Shown here: positions 17,452 through 26,883 of the stretch, one piece after another
Numbering within the stretch: the first letter of the stretch is position 1
Layout: the number at the start of each line of letters is the position of its first letter
Origin: Arthrobacter sp. ZGTC131
GTDB lineage: Bacteria; Actinomycetota; Actinomycetes; Actinomycetales; Micrococcaceae
Direction: 5' to 3'
Assembly: GCF_002929275.1 (NCBI RefSeq)
Contig: NZ_PJIK01000013.1
Coordinates: forward strand, 78,519 to 142,518
Length of the DNA stretch: 64,000 nucleotides
Program-made: the position numbers and the translations under genes
Notes under the pieces: model-generated
What the model was told of the DNA's origin: nothing
The model's database searches: none
Seen by the model: only the letters and a program-made list of their open reading frames with translations

Positions 17452-18363
17452 CTACTTGCTGGTCAGCACCGGGCGCTTTGCGTGCTCGGGGATGCGGATT
17501 CCGGCAGCGGCCAGCCGACGTTCCGTCTCTTCCGGGCTGACGTACTCCCCTACTGTCGGCGCAGTTCCCAGGGGAACCACCGAATGCACGATCGTGTGCT
17601 CATAGACGTGCACGAGGTTGAAGGCCTGCCCGGCGTCGCGCCCGCGCGTGCCCCCCACCGGGACGTTCAGGTCCTGGGTATAGCACGTGGCGGAGGCCAC
17701 CGACACCGGTATGCCGGCAAACGTCCCCGTTGTGGAATAGTGCAGGTGCCCGGCAAGGATGGTGCGGACATCCGAGTTGCGGACCACTGCGGCCAGGGAT
17801 GCCTGGTCGCGGAGCTCCACGAGCACGGAGAGGTCCAGGACAGAAGGCACCGGAGGATGGTGGAGTGCAAGGATGGTTCCGTCCGGGGCCGGGGTCTCCA
17901 GCTGGGCGGCAAGCCAGTCAAGCTGATCGTCGCTAAGCTCACCGTGGTGGTATCCCGGCACGGAGGTGTCCATGGTGATGACACGCAGGCCATTCACGTA
18001 GTAGCTGTGGTCCACAGGATCGTCGTTGCCCGGCTGGTCCAATAGGCCGGCCCGGAAGTTGGCCCGGTTGTCATGGTTACCCATGGCCCAGATGACCTTG
18101 GCACCGAGGTCCCTGCATGCCGGTTCAACGATCGCACGAAGCTTGGCGTAGGCCTCGGGGTCACCTTTGTCTGCCAGGTCACCGGTAAAGATCACGGCTT
18201 CCGGGCGCGCGCCGGAGGCTTGGACCTCGTCGAAAAGCTGGATCAGGCGGGCTTCGCTGTCAACGGCGCCATAAAGGGGGTCCGGACCTCCCAGCAGGTG
18301 GGGGTCACTCAGGTGGAGTAGAAAATGACGTGGCCGGGGGTGCTCGGCCTCGATGAGCTCCAT
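17452..18363 (-). CDS. CpdA-like metallophosphodiesterase
   Basis: Predicted 3',5'-cyclic nucleotide phosphodiesterase of 303 residues. The calcineurin-like metal motifs are in order: [40 protein letters not shown] and ILAGHLHYS. The ATG at 18363 is chosen over the upstream open frame because GAAGG lies 6 bases before it and the family begins shortly before the first DPH motif. It may instead act on other phosphodiesters; the NHDN and GHLH patterns match the cyclic-AMP class well. Confidence 0.88.
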   Translation of the reverse strand: MELIEAEHPRPRHFLLHLSDPHLLGGPDPLYGAVDSEARLIQLFDEVQASGARPEAVIFTGDLADKGDPEAYAKLRAIVEPACRDLGAKVIWAMGNHDNRANFRAGLLDQPGNDDPVDHSYYVNGLRVITMDTSVPGYHHGELSDDQLDWLAAQLETPAPDGTILALHHPPVPSVLDLSVLVELRDQASLAAVVRNSDVRTILAGHLHYSTTGTFAGIPVSVASATCYTQDLNVPVGGTRGRDAGQAFNLVHVYEHTIVHSVVPLGTAPTVGEYVSPEETERRLAAAGIRIPEHAKRPVLTSK

Positions 18364-18537
18364 TGCTGCCTTCGCGGTAGTTAGGAAGCGGGGCGCCTCC
18401 AGTGTCCCTCTCAGTACGCTCCATCCAACCAGATATAAAGCGAACTTAGGGGAAACTGGAGTTGGCATGTTGAAAAATTACGGCTGCGCCGCCGCCTTCG
18501 GTCTACCTTCCTCGCTTTCGTTTCCTGACGGCAGGCA

Positions 18538-19053
18538 TCACGCGATGACCGCCTCGATGGCTTGCCGCAGCTCCGGCGACGCCGGATCCACGGCGGAGGC
18601 GAACCGCCCCACAACTTCACCGTCACGGTTGACCAGGAACTTCTCAAAGTTCCACCTGACGGTGCCCGGCAAAATGCTCTTCTTGAACTTGGTCAGCTCG
18701 CTGTAAAGGGGGTGCTGTTCTTTGCCGCGGACATCAGTCTTGGCGGTCAGGGGGAAGGTTACGCCGAAGTTTCTCTCGCAAAAGTCTGCGATCTCCGCGT
18801 CGTCGCCGGGTTCCTGCCCGCCGAACTGGTCGCAGGGGACGCCCAGGACCTCGAGTCCCCTGCTGCGGTAGAGCCCATAGAGCTCCTCAAGGCCGGCGTA
18901 CTGCCGCGTGAAGCCGCACTCGGAGGCTACATTCACCACCAGCACCGCGTTCCCTTTGTAGCGTCCAAAATCTATTGCGGTTCCGTCAATGAGTGTCAAC
19001 GGAATCGTGTGGAGGGAAGTCACATGATGCTCTCTGGCCGGGTGCATAGCTGT
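18538..19053 (-). CDS. Glutathione peroxidase family protein (Cys type)
   Basis: A thiol peroxidase of about 160-172 residues that reduces peroxides, probably with thioredoxin-like donors, since actinobacteria usually lack glutathione. Motifs: NVASECGFTRQYAGLEELY with the peroxidatic Cys (not selenocysteine), LGVPCDQFGGQEPG, and WNFEKFLVNRDGEVV. The start is uncertain: ATG at 19053 gives 171 residues; GTG at 19026 removes nine. It is located alone on the minus strand between the CpdA-like and M23 genes. Confidence 0.9.
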   Translation of the reverse strand, partial: TAMHPAREHHVTSLHTIPLTLIDGTAIDFGRYKGNAVLVVNVASECGFTRQYAGLEELYGLYRSRGLEVLGVPCDQFGGQEPGDDAEIADFCERNFGVTFPLTAKTDVRGKEQHPLYSELTKFKKSILPGTVRWNFEKFLVNRDGEVVGRFASAVDPASPELRQAIEAVIA

Positions 19054-19148
19054 CATTAATGACAACGGTGTTGATTGCCGCTGCATTCCTTCGACCTCCT
19101 CACCCGGCTAGTTAAGCCAGCCGGACGGCGGGCAACCGCCCGCCGCAC

Positions 19149-20603
19149 CTACGGCGCGGCGTCCGGCTCCGCCGTCACCACACCTTCAGGCACGGCCTCT
19201 GTGGCGGCAGCCACGGGGGCTTCAGTTGGAACAGCCAGCGACGACGTCACGGGCGTCGGATCGGCCGTGGGAACCGGCTCAGGCTCGACGGGAGCCAAGG
19301 TCTCCGTGGCCGACGGAGTCGGAATCGGATCCGTCGCAGGCGGCACGGGATCCGTTGGCGCCGGTTCCGCCGTCGGGACGGGCTCCGCTGGAGGAACCGG
19401 GGCAACGGGCGCCGGTTCCGCAGTCACGGGCGGCTCCACCGGAACCGGTTCAACCGGAGGCGGAGTCGGCTCTGCGGGAGGCGGAGTCGGAGTGGGAGTT
19501 GGCGTGGGGGTCGGGGTAGGCGTGGGGGTGGGAGTAGGCGTTGGCGTGGGGGTAGGCGTGGGCTTTGGCGCCGCCTTCGGCGTTGTGGGGGCCGTCGGCT
19601 TGGGGGGTGCGGTGATGGTCGGCGTCGTGGCCGTCCGTGTCGACGACGAATTCGGCACCAGTGTGGTCCCTGCTGCGGCTGCGGTGGTCCGCGGCTTGGC
19701 GGCTGCAGCGGCAGCAACGGGCGACAGTCCGTCGTCGGTGTTTCCGGGCAGATACGGGATCGCCCAGCCGGAGGTCACAGCGGCGCCGGGGTCGAAACTG
19801 GTCAGGACCGCCGGCGTCAGCCGGTCGACTTGCCGGGTGGGCAGCAGGGTCCAGTCCAGCGGGTCCTGGTGCTGTCCGTCTTTGACAACTTCGAAATGCA
19901 GGTGGCACCCGGTTGAGGATCCGGTGCTGCCCACTTCTGCAATGACCTCGCCAACGCGAACCTCATCGCCTTTTTCGACGGCTATTCCCTGCAGGTGGTT
20001 GTACGTGGTGATCAGTCCGTTTCCGTGGTCGATCTCCACCCGGTTGCCACCGCCCCAAGGGTGCCATCCGGCTGCCCGGACCACCCCGGAGTCTGCTGCG
20101 TAGACGCGGGTTCCGCAGGCCGCGGCGTAGTCCTGCCCCCAGTGGAATTCACCATCTTCGCCCGTCAGCGGGTTATGCCGCAGCCCGAACCCGGAAGTTG
20201 AGGTGAGTAGTTCGAGCGGCGCCATGAGGAAGCCTGCCCGGGGCCGCTGTAATGCAGTGGACGCCACTCCGGGCGTTCGCGGTTTGGCTGCCTTCTTGGC
20301 TATCGACGTACCCACGACCGTACGGCCGGACGGGATCCTGGTGAGGGCGTCGGGGGCTGGCTCGCCCAGCGTATGTCCTTGATTCGCGCTGTCCGGATCA
20401 AGGAGCGTCGGGCCCACGACTCCGGAAGGAGCTGTCAGCGGGACAGCGTCCCCGGCAGGTTGCTGCATTGAACTGGCTGGTCCCTGAAACCCAAAGGCGA
20501 AGACGGAAAACCCGACGACCACAGCCGCGGAGAGACTCCGCAAAGCAATCCGGCCGGGTCCAACTACCCCCGGTGCACGTCCGTTTCCCCCATGAGTTGC
20601 CAA
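19149..20603 (-). CDS. M23 family metallopeptidase with Pro/Thr-rich tail
   Basis: Secreted or membrane-anchored peptidoglycan hydrolase of the LytM type. TTG at 20603 is chosen because AGGAG sits 6 bases upstream, giving 484 residues; a larger frame starts at 20669. One hydrophobic segment near residues 18-36 acts as signal or anchor. The catalytic domain shows both zinc motifs, HWGQD and HLHFEV, separated by the usual strands (YAADSGVVRAAGWHPWGGGN). The last 170 residues are low-complexity Pro/Thr/Ala with a long Pro-Thr dipeptide run, probably spanning the wall. No LPXTG sorting signal is seen. Confidence 0.9.
   Translation of the reverse strand: MATHGGNGRAPGVVGPGRIALRSLSAAVVVGFSVFAFGFQGPASSMQQPAGDAVPLTAPSGVVGPTLLDPDSANQGHTLGEPAPDALTRIPSGRTVVGTSIAKKAAKPRTPGVASTALQRPRAGFLMAPLELLTSTSGFGLRHNPLTGEDGEFHWGQDYAAACGTRVYAADSGVVRAAGWHPWGGGNRVEIDHGNGLITTYNHLQGIAVEKGDEVRVGEVIAEVGSTGSSTGCHLHFEVVKDGQHQDPLDWTLLPTRQVDRLTPAVLTSFDPGAAVTSGWAIPYLPGNTDDGLSPVAAAAAAKPRTTAAAAGTTLVPNSSSTRTATTPTITAPPKPTAPTTPKAAPKPTPTPTPTPTPTPTPTPTPTPTPTPTPPPAEPTPPPVEPVPVEPPVTAEPAPVAPVPPAEPVPTAEPAPTDPVPPATDPIPTPSATETLAPVEPEPVPTADPTPVTSSLAVPTEAPVAAATEAVPEGVVTAEPDAAP
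19470..19575. repeat. Pro-Thr-encoding microsatellite
   Basis: Short imperfect hexamer repeats (on the plus strand of the form GGCGTG/GGAGTG) that encode an uninterrupted Pro-Thr dipeptide array in the M23 protein tail. Such tracts can change length by slippage in whole codon pairs, so the wall-spanning length may vary among strains. Confidence 0.8.
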
Positions 20604-20763
20604 TGAAATCTCCTGAATTAGGACCCGCCAAACTCCTATCTCGACGAGCGTGTCCTCCATTGTGGCCACAGGCCAGGCCGGCAGGAAACCCCTAAAACTG
20701 GGGGGCTAATACGATGCTATTCATAGGCTTAAGCAGCCAGCATTCCTGGGCAAGAATATAAAC

Positions 20764-21672
20764 ATGCGGAATTTCCCTAGGGAATGGCGGGCCGAAGTTA
20801 GGCGGACGCTTACCGGAAGTCCGGACGTGGCGCCCGAATGGTCACTGGCGTTTGCGCAGGGAGACGACCCCGGCTACTACCTTCCTGGTTCTGCAGTGTG
20901 GGCCGTGCATGGGGGCATGCCCACATTAATCGCAGGCATTCGGTCATTGCTCATGCAGTCGCTTCACCCCGGCGTCCTTGCGGGCGTCCATGACCACTCG
21001 AACTTCCGCGAGGACGCCGTGGGCCGACTCGCCAACACAACCCGCTGGATTCACGCCGTCACCTACGGTTCCAAGGCGGACGCCCTTGCCGCGAGCAGGC
21101 GCGTGCAACGGCTCCACGAATCGGTGCGCGGAAAATACATTGATGGGCACGGCGATGTTCAGGACTATTCGGCGAACGATCCCGAACTACTCGGGTGGGT
21201 CCACCTCACTTTCACCGACTCGTTCCTCTGCGCCCACAAGATGTGGGGCGGGCGCATCCCGGGCGGTCCCGATGCGTACGTCCGGGAATGGGCACAGGCA
21301 GGCAGGCTCATGGGCGTGGACTCGCCTCCGCTGAGAGAGTCCGAACTGAAGCCACAACTGGACGCCTGGTATGCATCGGGCAGCCTTCGTTACGACGAGC
21401 GCGTAGCAGAAACCGTGGCTTTCATCCGCAATCCGCCCCTGCATCCGTTCCTGAAGCCCGGCTACAGAGTCCTGTTCGAGGCCGCGGTGCTCAGCCTTGA
21501 GCCCCGCTACCGCGCGATGCTTGGCCTGCGGACGGCCCGGCTTGGTCCCTTGCCGCTGCCGGTGACCATCGCCGCGCGGGTGACTCTCGCCGTCGTGCGC
21601 CTTGCGCTGGACCGGGCGGGGCCGAACGAGCAGGCGGCACGGGCGCGGCTCCGCCGGCTGGGAGTGGCCTAG
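20764..21672 (+). CDS. MpaB-like oxygenase family protein (DUF2236)
   Basis: A 302-residue protein of the MpaB/latex-clearing-protein-like family, heme b oxygenases or related. The signature is visible: SLLMQSLHPGVLAGVHDHSN, then FREDAVGRLANTTRWIHAVTYG, and the conserved LLGWVHLTFTDSFL. No signal peptide is seen. The substrate is unknown; some family members cleave isoprenoid chains. It ends before a strong bidirectional terminator and a convergent tRNA gene. Confidence 0.88.
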   Translation: MRNFPREWRAEVRRTLTGSPDVAPEWSLAFAQGDDPGYYLPGSAVWAVHGGMPTLIAGIRSLLMQSLHPGVLAGVHDHSNFREDAVGRLANTTRWIHAVTYGSKADALAASRRVQRLHESVRGKYIDGHGDVQDYSANDPELLGWVHLTFTDSFLCAHKMWGGRIPGGPDAYVREWAQAGRLMGVDSPPLRESELKPQLDAWYASGSLRYDERVAETVAFIRNPPLHPFLKPGYRVLFEAAVLSLEPRYRAMLGLRTARLGPLPLPVTIAARVTLAVVRLALDRAGPNEQAARARLRRLGVA

Positions 21673-21679
21673 GAAACAG

Positions 21680-21714
21680 AAAACCCGGTTCCGACAATGT
21701 CAGAACCGGGTTTT
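21680..21714. terminator. Bidirectional terminator between MpaB-like gene and tRNA-Ser
   Basis: A 12-bp perfect stem beginning AAAACCCGG and ending CCGGGTTTT with an 11-base loop. The A-run on one side and T-run on the other make it a rho-independent terminator usable from both strands. Confidence 0.9.
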
Positions 21715-21718
21715 CCGA

Positions 21719-21806
21719 TGGCGGAGAATGGGGGATTTGAACCCCCGAGGGCGTTAACCCAACACGCGTTCCAGGCGTGCGCCATAGGCCGCTAGGCGAA
21801 TTCTCC
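21719..21806 (-). tRNA. tRNA-Ser (anticodon GGA)
   Basis: An 88-base cloverleaf with acceptor stem GGAGAAT/ATTCTCC, discriminator G and encoded CCA. The anticodon stem CACGC/GCGTG encloses loop CTGGAAC, giving anticodon GGA (reads UCC/UCU). A long variable arm (about 15 bases) and the T-arm GGTTCAAATCC fit a class II serine tRNA. Confidence 0.97.
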
Positions 21807-21971
21807 AGTAGCTTCTGAATCAAAAGCAGATACTAGAATACCTGAACTTTTCGGCATCGCCCAATTGGGCGTTTCGGGACCCTCGCACGGCCAGCTGTTC
21901 GCGGCCCTGCGGCCGCCCGCCCGGCCTTTGCGACCGATGACGCTAGGGTGCCAGGCTGGGAGGATGGTGCC

Positions 21972-22295
21972 ATGCCCCAGCTCCACGCCCTCGTTGCCTA
22001 TGTACCCGAAACCCATGCCGAAGAGGTGCTTGCCGCCATCGGGGATGCCGGCGCCGGCAGGCTGGGCAACTACTCGCACTGTGCGTTTACTTCTGCGGGC
22101 ACGGGACGGTTCACGCCCCTCCCCGGAGCCGAGCCCTTCATCGGCGCACGGGGCGTGCCGGAGCAAGTGGCCGAGGTCCGGATCGAGTGCGTCGTGGAAG
22201 AGGAAGTGCTCGACGCCGTCATCCGGGCCCTGCGATCGGTCCATCCTTACGAGGAGCCTGCCTTCATGAGCTGGCCCGTCAACGGGCATCGGTGA
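21972..22295 (+). CDS. YqfO/CutA-like domain protein (COG3323 type)
   Basis: A small protein of 107 residues with a CutA/PII-like ferredoxin fold, similar to the inserted domain of NIF3/YqfO proteins. Features seen are LVAYVPETHAEEVLAAIGDA, GRLGNYSHCAFTSAGTGRF and the conserved C-terminal HPYEEPAF. The start at ATG 21972 fits the family beginning; the upstream frame adds only eight residues. The function is not established. It is located just before the SRP RNA gene. Confidence 0.85.
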   Translation: MPQLHALVAYVPETHAEEVLAAIGDAGAGRLGNYSHCAFTSAGTGRFTPLPGAEPFIGARGVPEQVAEVRIECVVEEEVLDAVIRALRSVHPYEEPAFMSWPVNGHR

Positions 22296-22372
22296 GGGGC
22301 TTGGTATCGGGCCCGGGCGGCAGGTCCCGAGCCGATTCGGGGCACACCGAAACTTCGGGTAAACTGTCTGAC

Positions 22373-22464
22373 GGCCCCTCATGTGGCGTCATCCTGTTGA
22401 ACTCCCCCAGGACCGGAAGGTAGCAAGGGTAAACGGGCTCTGGCGGGTGCATGAGGGGTCTTTT
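22373..22464 (+). ncRNA. ffs: Small signal recognition particle RNA (4.5S type)
   Basis: Scaffold RNA of the bacterial signal recognition particle. The universally conserved apical part is present (CAGGACCGGAAGGTAGCAAG). The ends pair: GGCCCCTCATG at 22373-22383 with CATGAGGGGTC at 22450-22460, followed by a short T-run. It lies directly upstream of dnaX, a known actinobacterial arrangement. Ends are placed from the helix and may shift by a few bases. Confidence 0.93.
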
Positions 22465-22494
22465 ATGTCAGTCCCGATTGGTAGGGTTTTCTCT

Positions 22495-25400
22495 GTGACT
22501 GTTACTACTGCCCTCTACCGTAGATACCGCCCCGATTCGTTCGCGGACGTTATCGGGCAGGAACATGTCACGGAGCCGCTCATGACGGCGCTGCGGAAAA
22601 ACCGGGTGAACCACGCCTACTTGTTCTCCGGCCCGCGAGGCTGTGGCAAGACCACATCCGCCCGCATTCTGGCCCGCTGCCTCAACTGCGCCAAGGGCCC
22701 CACCGACACCCCTTGCGGCGTGTGCCCCAGCTGCGTGGAACTGGCCCGCGGCGGCTCCGGGTCACTCGATGTGATCGAGATCGACGCCGCCAGCCACGGC
22801 GGTGTCGACGACGCCCGGGACCTCCGCGAGCGCGCCACCTATGCTCCGGTGCGGGACCGCTACAAGATCTTCATCATCGACGAAGCCCACATGGTCACGT
22901 CGGCCGGCTTCAACGCGCTGCTGAAGATTGTCGAAGAGCCCCCGGAACATATCAAATTCATCTTTGCCACCACGGAACCGGAGAAGGTCATCGGGACCAT
23001 CCGGTCCCGCACGCATCACTACCCCTTCCGCCTGGTGCCGCCCGAGCCGCTGATGGCCTATCTGGAACTTCTCTGCAAGCAGGAGAACGTGCCCGTAGCG
23101 CCGGGCGTGCTGTCGCTGGTCATCCGCGCCGGAGCCGGGTCCGTCCGCGATTCCCTTTCCGTCCTTGACCAGCTGATGGCCGGCGCCGGCCCCGATGGCC
23201 TTGACTATGAGCTCGCCGTCGCGCTCCTTGGCTACACGCACGCTTCACTCCTGGACGACGTCGTCGAGGCGATCGCAGCCTCTGACTCCGCAACTGTCTT
23301 CCGGGCGGTGGACCGCGTCATCCAGACGGGGCACGATCCCCGCCGCTTCGTGGAAGACCTCCTGGAGCGGTTCCGGGACCTCATCATCGTCCAGGCAATG
23401 CCGGAGAGCGCCCAGTCCATCCTTCGCGGCATGCCCGCAGACCAGATTGCCCGGATGCACAACCAGGCGCACAACCTCGGCGCGGCGGAGCTTTCCCGCG
23501 CGGCCGACGTCACCAACACCGCGCTGACGGAAATGACCGGCGCCACGTCACCGCGGCTGCACCTCGAACTCCTCTGCGCCCGCATCCTGCTGCCCAGCGC
23601 CGAACAGACCGAACGCGGGATCGCAGCCCGGATTGACCGTGTGGAACGGAGGCTGAACTACGCGGGGAACGACGTCGGCGCTCCCGCCGCCGTTCCCCCA
23701 GCCCCGGCGGCGGCTGCTACTCCAGCGGCTCCCGTTCAGCCGGCGGCGGCTGCTACTCCAGCGGCTCCGTCTGCACCGGCTGTTCCGGCCGCACAGCCTT
23801 CCCCTGTCCGGCAACCGGCTGCTGCGCCCGTCACTGCGCAAGCCGAACGGGAGCCCCTTGCTGCACCCCGGATCAGTACCAATGACTGGCCGGTTGATGA
23901 GTCACCTTCGGGCGTCCGCAGGGCGGCTTCGGAGCCGTCGCCAGCGGCAGCCGGACGGGAAGCTGCTCCGCCGAGCCGGCCCGCCCAGCCCGCGCAAGAG
24001 CCCCGGCCCGCTTCCGGTGAGCAGGCCGTACCGCCTGTCCAGCCAGCGCCTGTTCAGCCGGCGCGTGTCCAGTCGGCGTCTGTCCAACCGGCGCCGCCCG
24101 CGAGCGACTCACGGCCGCTTCCTGGCACGCCGACTGCCCGGGGTCCGGAGTCACGGCCGGAACCGGCCGCGGCCCAGACCGCTCCGCCGCAGCGTGCGGT
24201 ATCCGCACCAGCGGGCCCAGGTGCCGACGTCGAGGTTCTTCGCCGCGCCTGGCCGGAGATCCTGCAGACCCTCACCAAGATCAAGCGCAGCACATGGGCC
24301 CTCGTGGAGCCGAACGCCCAGGTTGGCCAGTTCGACGGCCAGGTGCTTACCCTCGTCTTCACGACGTCCGGACTGGCCGGGGCCTTCGGCCGGGCGGACC
24401 ACTCCGAGAACTTGCGGCAAGCCATCCACAAGACGATCGGCATTGACTGCCAGATCACTGCGGTGGCGGCCGGATCCAGCAGCGCAGCGAGCTCTGAGCC
24501 AAACCCAAAAGCTCCTACCAGCCGGGACATCCCGGCTACCACAACTGATGCGGACTGGGGGCTCGCCCCCGCCACACCGGATACAACGCAGGCTTCAGCG
24601 CCGGCTTCACAGAGCCGCGCCGACTCCGTTGCCTCCGCCGCGGATCGTTCCGACGCTGTTCCCTCAGCTGGCGGTCCTTCCGACGGAGTCCCCTCAAATG
24701 TGATTCCGGCGGGTGCGCAACCAGCGGCTGCGGACCCGGTGCCCGCAGCGAGCCCGGCCGATTCCGCGCCTGCGCCGTCGTCGGCTGCGGCCTGGTCGGC
24801 AGCCGCCGCCCCATCGGCGGACCCTGCGGACGCCTCCCGCTCGGCCGAATCAGGCCCGGCGGACCCTGCGGCCGCCTCCCGCTCGGCCGAATCAGGCTCG
24901 GCCGACGTCGCCCGTGCTGACGTCGCCCGTACTGAAGCAGCCCTGCCCTCTGGTGGGGACGCCCGCAGCGCAGCTGGCAGCCAGCCGTCGCACGGCCACG
25001 GGCAGGATTCGCCCGGGCACACGTTTGACGCCCCGCAGGCCGGCGCCTATTCCTACCCGGATGACGACTGGGGCCCCCCTCTCGACGAGGACGCTCCGCC
25101 CCTGGATGAAGAACCGCCCATGGACTGGGAACCTGCAGGCCAGGCTCCCGCACGCCCTGCCCTGTCGTCGCCCGACCATACCCGCACAGCACCCGCTGGC
25201 GCCGCCCCCGCTTCCGTCGGGCCGGCCTCCGCCGCCTCCGGTGGCCGCACTGCCGCGCGGGAGACGTCTGATGATCCGTGGACGCGGGCCGTGGAACAGG
25301 CTCCAGGGGTGTGGCTCCTCGGTTCCGAATCCAACGTCGGCAAGACGCAGGGCGAACCCGGCGGTGCGTCGGAGACGGTTCCCCCGGCGCCAGCCGCCCC

Positions 25401-26058
25401 GAGCTACGAGCCGGCAGCAGCGCAGGTTCCCCGCACCGAACGCCCGGTGCCGACCGTCCCTGACGCTGCACCGTTCCCCGCGGCCGGCCCGGTTCAACCG
25501 CCGGACAGCGGCGGCGCTCCCCCGCCGGCCGTAACGCCCCAAACGGACGTGCCCCAGTTCGCCCCCGCTTATGCCATGGCAGGCGCCCCGGCGTCCGGCA
25601 GCCATGACTACGGTGTCCCGGCACACGGCATTCAGCCACACAGCGTTCCGGCACCCTCCGCGCAGGCCGTCGGCGCACAAACAGCTGCCGGTGCCCAAAC
25701 ACAGGTGCGGGTGCCGGCCTTCGCGCCGAGCGCTGCTCCGGTTAAGCAGCCCGGCGCGGCCACCGCTACAGTCCACTCGGCTGGAGCGGCTACGGCAGCG
25801 CCGCCGGCACCCGGCAACGGAAAGCTGAGCCTTTACCAGCGGCTGTCCAACAGCCCCGAGGCCGAGGCAGGACGGGCCAAGGCGCCTGCCCGGCAGGCCG
25901 AGTCCGCGGCGCCCTTCGTGCAGGACATTCCCAGTGCGGACGACGAAACGATCGAGGAGTCCGGCGTCTTTGGCCGGGCCGCCGTCGAGCGTATTCTGGG
26001 CGGAAAGCTCATTGAGGAACGGTCGCTCGACGGAAGCCCGCTGCTGCCCCGCTACTAG
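22495..26058 (+). CDS. dnaX: DNA polymerase III subunit gamma/tau
   Basis: Clamp-loader ATPase of the replicative polymerase. GTG at 22495 gives 1187 residues starting [16 protein letters not shown], the usual beginning; an ATG at 22465 overlaps the SRP RNA terminator. Walker A is GPRGCGKTT (residues 46-54), a four-cysteine zinc site lies at residues 62-80, Walker B is IFIIDEAHM, and sensor-type FATTEPEKV follows. Domain III ends near residue 400. The remaining roughly 780 residues are mostly Ala/Pro/Ser-rich with internal duplications, broken by a short folded block near [20 protein letters not shown]. The full open frame shows no sign of a programmed frameshift. Confidence 0.95.
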   Translation: MTVTTALYRRYRPDSFADVIGQEHVTEPLMTALRKNRVNHAYLFSGPRGCGKTTSARILARCLNCAKGPTDTPCGVCPSCVELARGGSGSLDVIEIDAASHGGVDDARDLRERATYAPVRDRYKIFIIDEAHMVTSAGFNALLKIVEEPPEHIKFIFATTEPEKVIGTIRSRTHHYPFRLVPPEPLMAYLELLCKQENVPVAPGVLSLVIRAGAGSVRDSLSVLDQLMAGAGPDGLDYELAVALLGYTHASLLDDVVEAIAASDSATVFRAVDRVIQTGHDPRRFVEDLLERFRDLIIVQAMPESAQSILRGMPADQIARMHNQAHNLGAAELSRAADVTNTALTEMTGATSPRLHLELLCARILLPSAEQTERGIAARIDRVERRLNYAGNDVGAPAAVPPAPAAAATPAAPVQPAAAATPAAPSAPAVPAAQPSPVRQPAAAPVTAQAEREPLAAPRISTNDWPVDESPSGVRRAASEPSPAAAGREAAPPSRPAQPAQEPRPASGEQAVPPVQPAPVQPARVQSASVQPAPPASDSRPLPGTPTARGPESRPEPAAAQTAPPQRAVSAPAGPGADVEVLRRAWPEILQTLTKIKRSTWALVEPNAQVGQFDGQVLTLVFTTSGLAGAFGRADHSENLRQAIHKTIGIDCQITAVAAGSSSAASSEPNPKAPTSRDIPATTTDADWGLAPATPDTTQASAPASQSRADSVASAADRSDAVPSAGGPSDGVPSNVIPAGAQPAAADPVPAASPADSAPAPSSAAAWSAAAAPSADPADASRSAESGPADPAAASRSAESGSADVARADVARTEAALPSGGDARSAAGSQPSHGHGQDSPGHTFDAPQAGAYSYPDDDWGPPLDEDAPPLDEEPPMDWEPAGQAPARPALSSPDHTRTAPAGAAPASVGPASAASGGRTAARETSDDPWTRAVEQAPGVWLLGSESNVGKTQGEPGGASETVPPAPAAPSYEPAAAQVPRTERPVPTVPDAAPFPAAGPVQPPDSGGAPPPAVTPQTDVPQFAPAYAMAGAPASGSHDYGVPAHGIQPHSVPAPSAQAVGAQTAAGAQTQVRVPAFAPSAAPVKQPGAATATVHSAGAATAAPPAPGNGKLSLYQRLSNSPEAEAGRAKAPARQAESAAPFVQDIPSADDETIEESGVFGRAAVERILGGKLIEERSLDGSPLLPRY

Positions 26059-26159
26059 GCCCAACTGATCACCGCCTGACAGCCGGGCGTCCCTGCCCGG
26101 CGTTCCGCCGCGCCGGCCTTGCCGGCCGGCGGCCTTCCAACCAAGTAATCGAGGACATT

Positions 26160-26759
26160 GTGTACGAGGGTGCAGTTCAAGAGCTGATCGATGAGCTCGG
26201 ACGCCTCCCCGGCGTGGGGCCGAAGTCGGCCCAGCGGCTGGCCTTCCACATTCTGGAGGCCGACCCCCAGGACATGAAGCGGCTGGTGGAGGCCATCACC
26301 ACGGTGAAGGAGCGCGTCAAGTTCTGCACAGCCTGCGGCAACGTGACAGAGCAGGAATTGTGCAACATCTGCCGGGACCCGCGCCGGGACCCGTCCGTTA
26401 TCTGTGTTGTGGAGGAATCCAAGGACGTGTTGGCCGTGGAGCGCACCCGGTCATTCCGCGGCAGGTACCACGTGCTGGGCGGCGCCATCAATCCGATCGC
26501 GGGCATCGGCCCCGAGCAGCTGCGGATCCGCGAGCTCCTCACCCGGCTCAATGACGGCGCCATCCAGGAAATCATCATTGCCACCGACCCGAACCTGGAG
26601 GGCGAAGCGACCGCAACGTACCTGGCACGGATGCTCAAGTCGATCGGCATCACTGTCACCCGGCTCGCCTCCGGACTGCCGGTTGGCGGCGACCTCGAAT
26701 ACGCCGATGAAGTCACCTTGGGCCGGGCCTTCGAAGGCCGCCGGAACGCCCTGAGCTGA
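26160..26759 (+). CDS. recR: Recombination mediator protein RecR
   Basis: DNA-repair protein of 199 residues acting with RecF/RecO to load RecA at gaps. It starts at GTG 26160. The N-terminal HhH is [21 protein letters not shown] four-cysteine zinc finger is built from [17 protein letters not shown], and the Toprim domain includes [14 protein letters not shown] and [20 protein letters not shown]. It is located after dnaX, as in many bacteria, but the usual ybaB gene between them is absent. Confidence 0.97.
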   Translation: MYEGAVQELIDELGRLPGVGPKSAQRLAFHILEADPQDMKRLVEAITTVKERVKFCTACGNVTEQELCNICRDPRRDPSVICVVEESKDVLAVERTRSFRGRYHVLGGAINPIAGIGPEQLRIRELLTRLNDGAIQEIIIATDPNLEGEATATYLARMLKSIGITVTRLASGLPVGGDLEYADEVTLGRAFEGRRNALS

Positions 26760-26883
26760 CCGCCCAGGGTCACAATTCAACGCGAGACGGACGGCGGCGA
26801 TAAACTGTTGGCATTAGTTACGCCGTCGCGCCGCAAGGCCGCCTGGCCTCCAAAACTCCGATTGATCCAGTGAGGGTGCACGC

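Noticed and set aside
18940-18960. Selenocysteine site in glutathione peroxidase
   Set aside because: The active-site codon encodes Cys and the frame is uninterrupted.
19470-19575. CRISPR-like array in the GTGGGG-rich repeats
   Set aside because: Units are hexamers without spacers and translate as Pro-Thr in a complete M23 gene.
22465-22495. ATG 22465 as dnaX start
   Set aside because: It lies in the SRP RNA terminator T-run and adds ten unconserved residues; GTG 22495 gives the usual N-terminus.
24536-25702. 388-codon frame antisense to the dnaX tail
   Set aside because: Arg/Pro-rich translation of an Ala/Pro-rich gene tail; no motif or start context.
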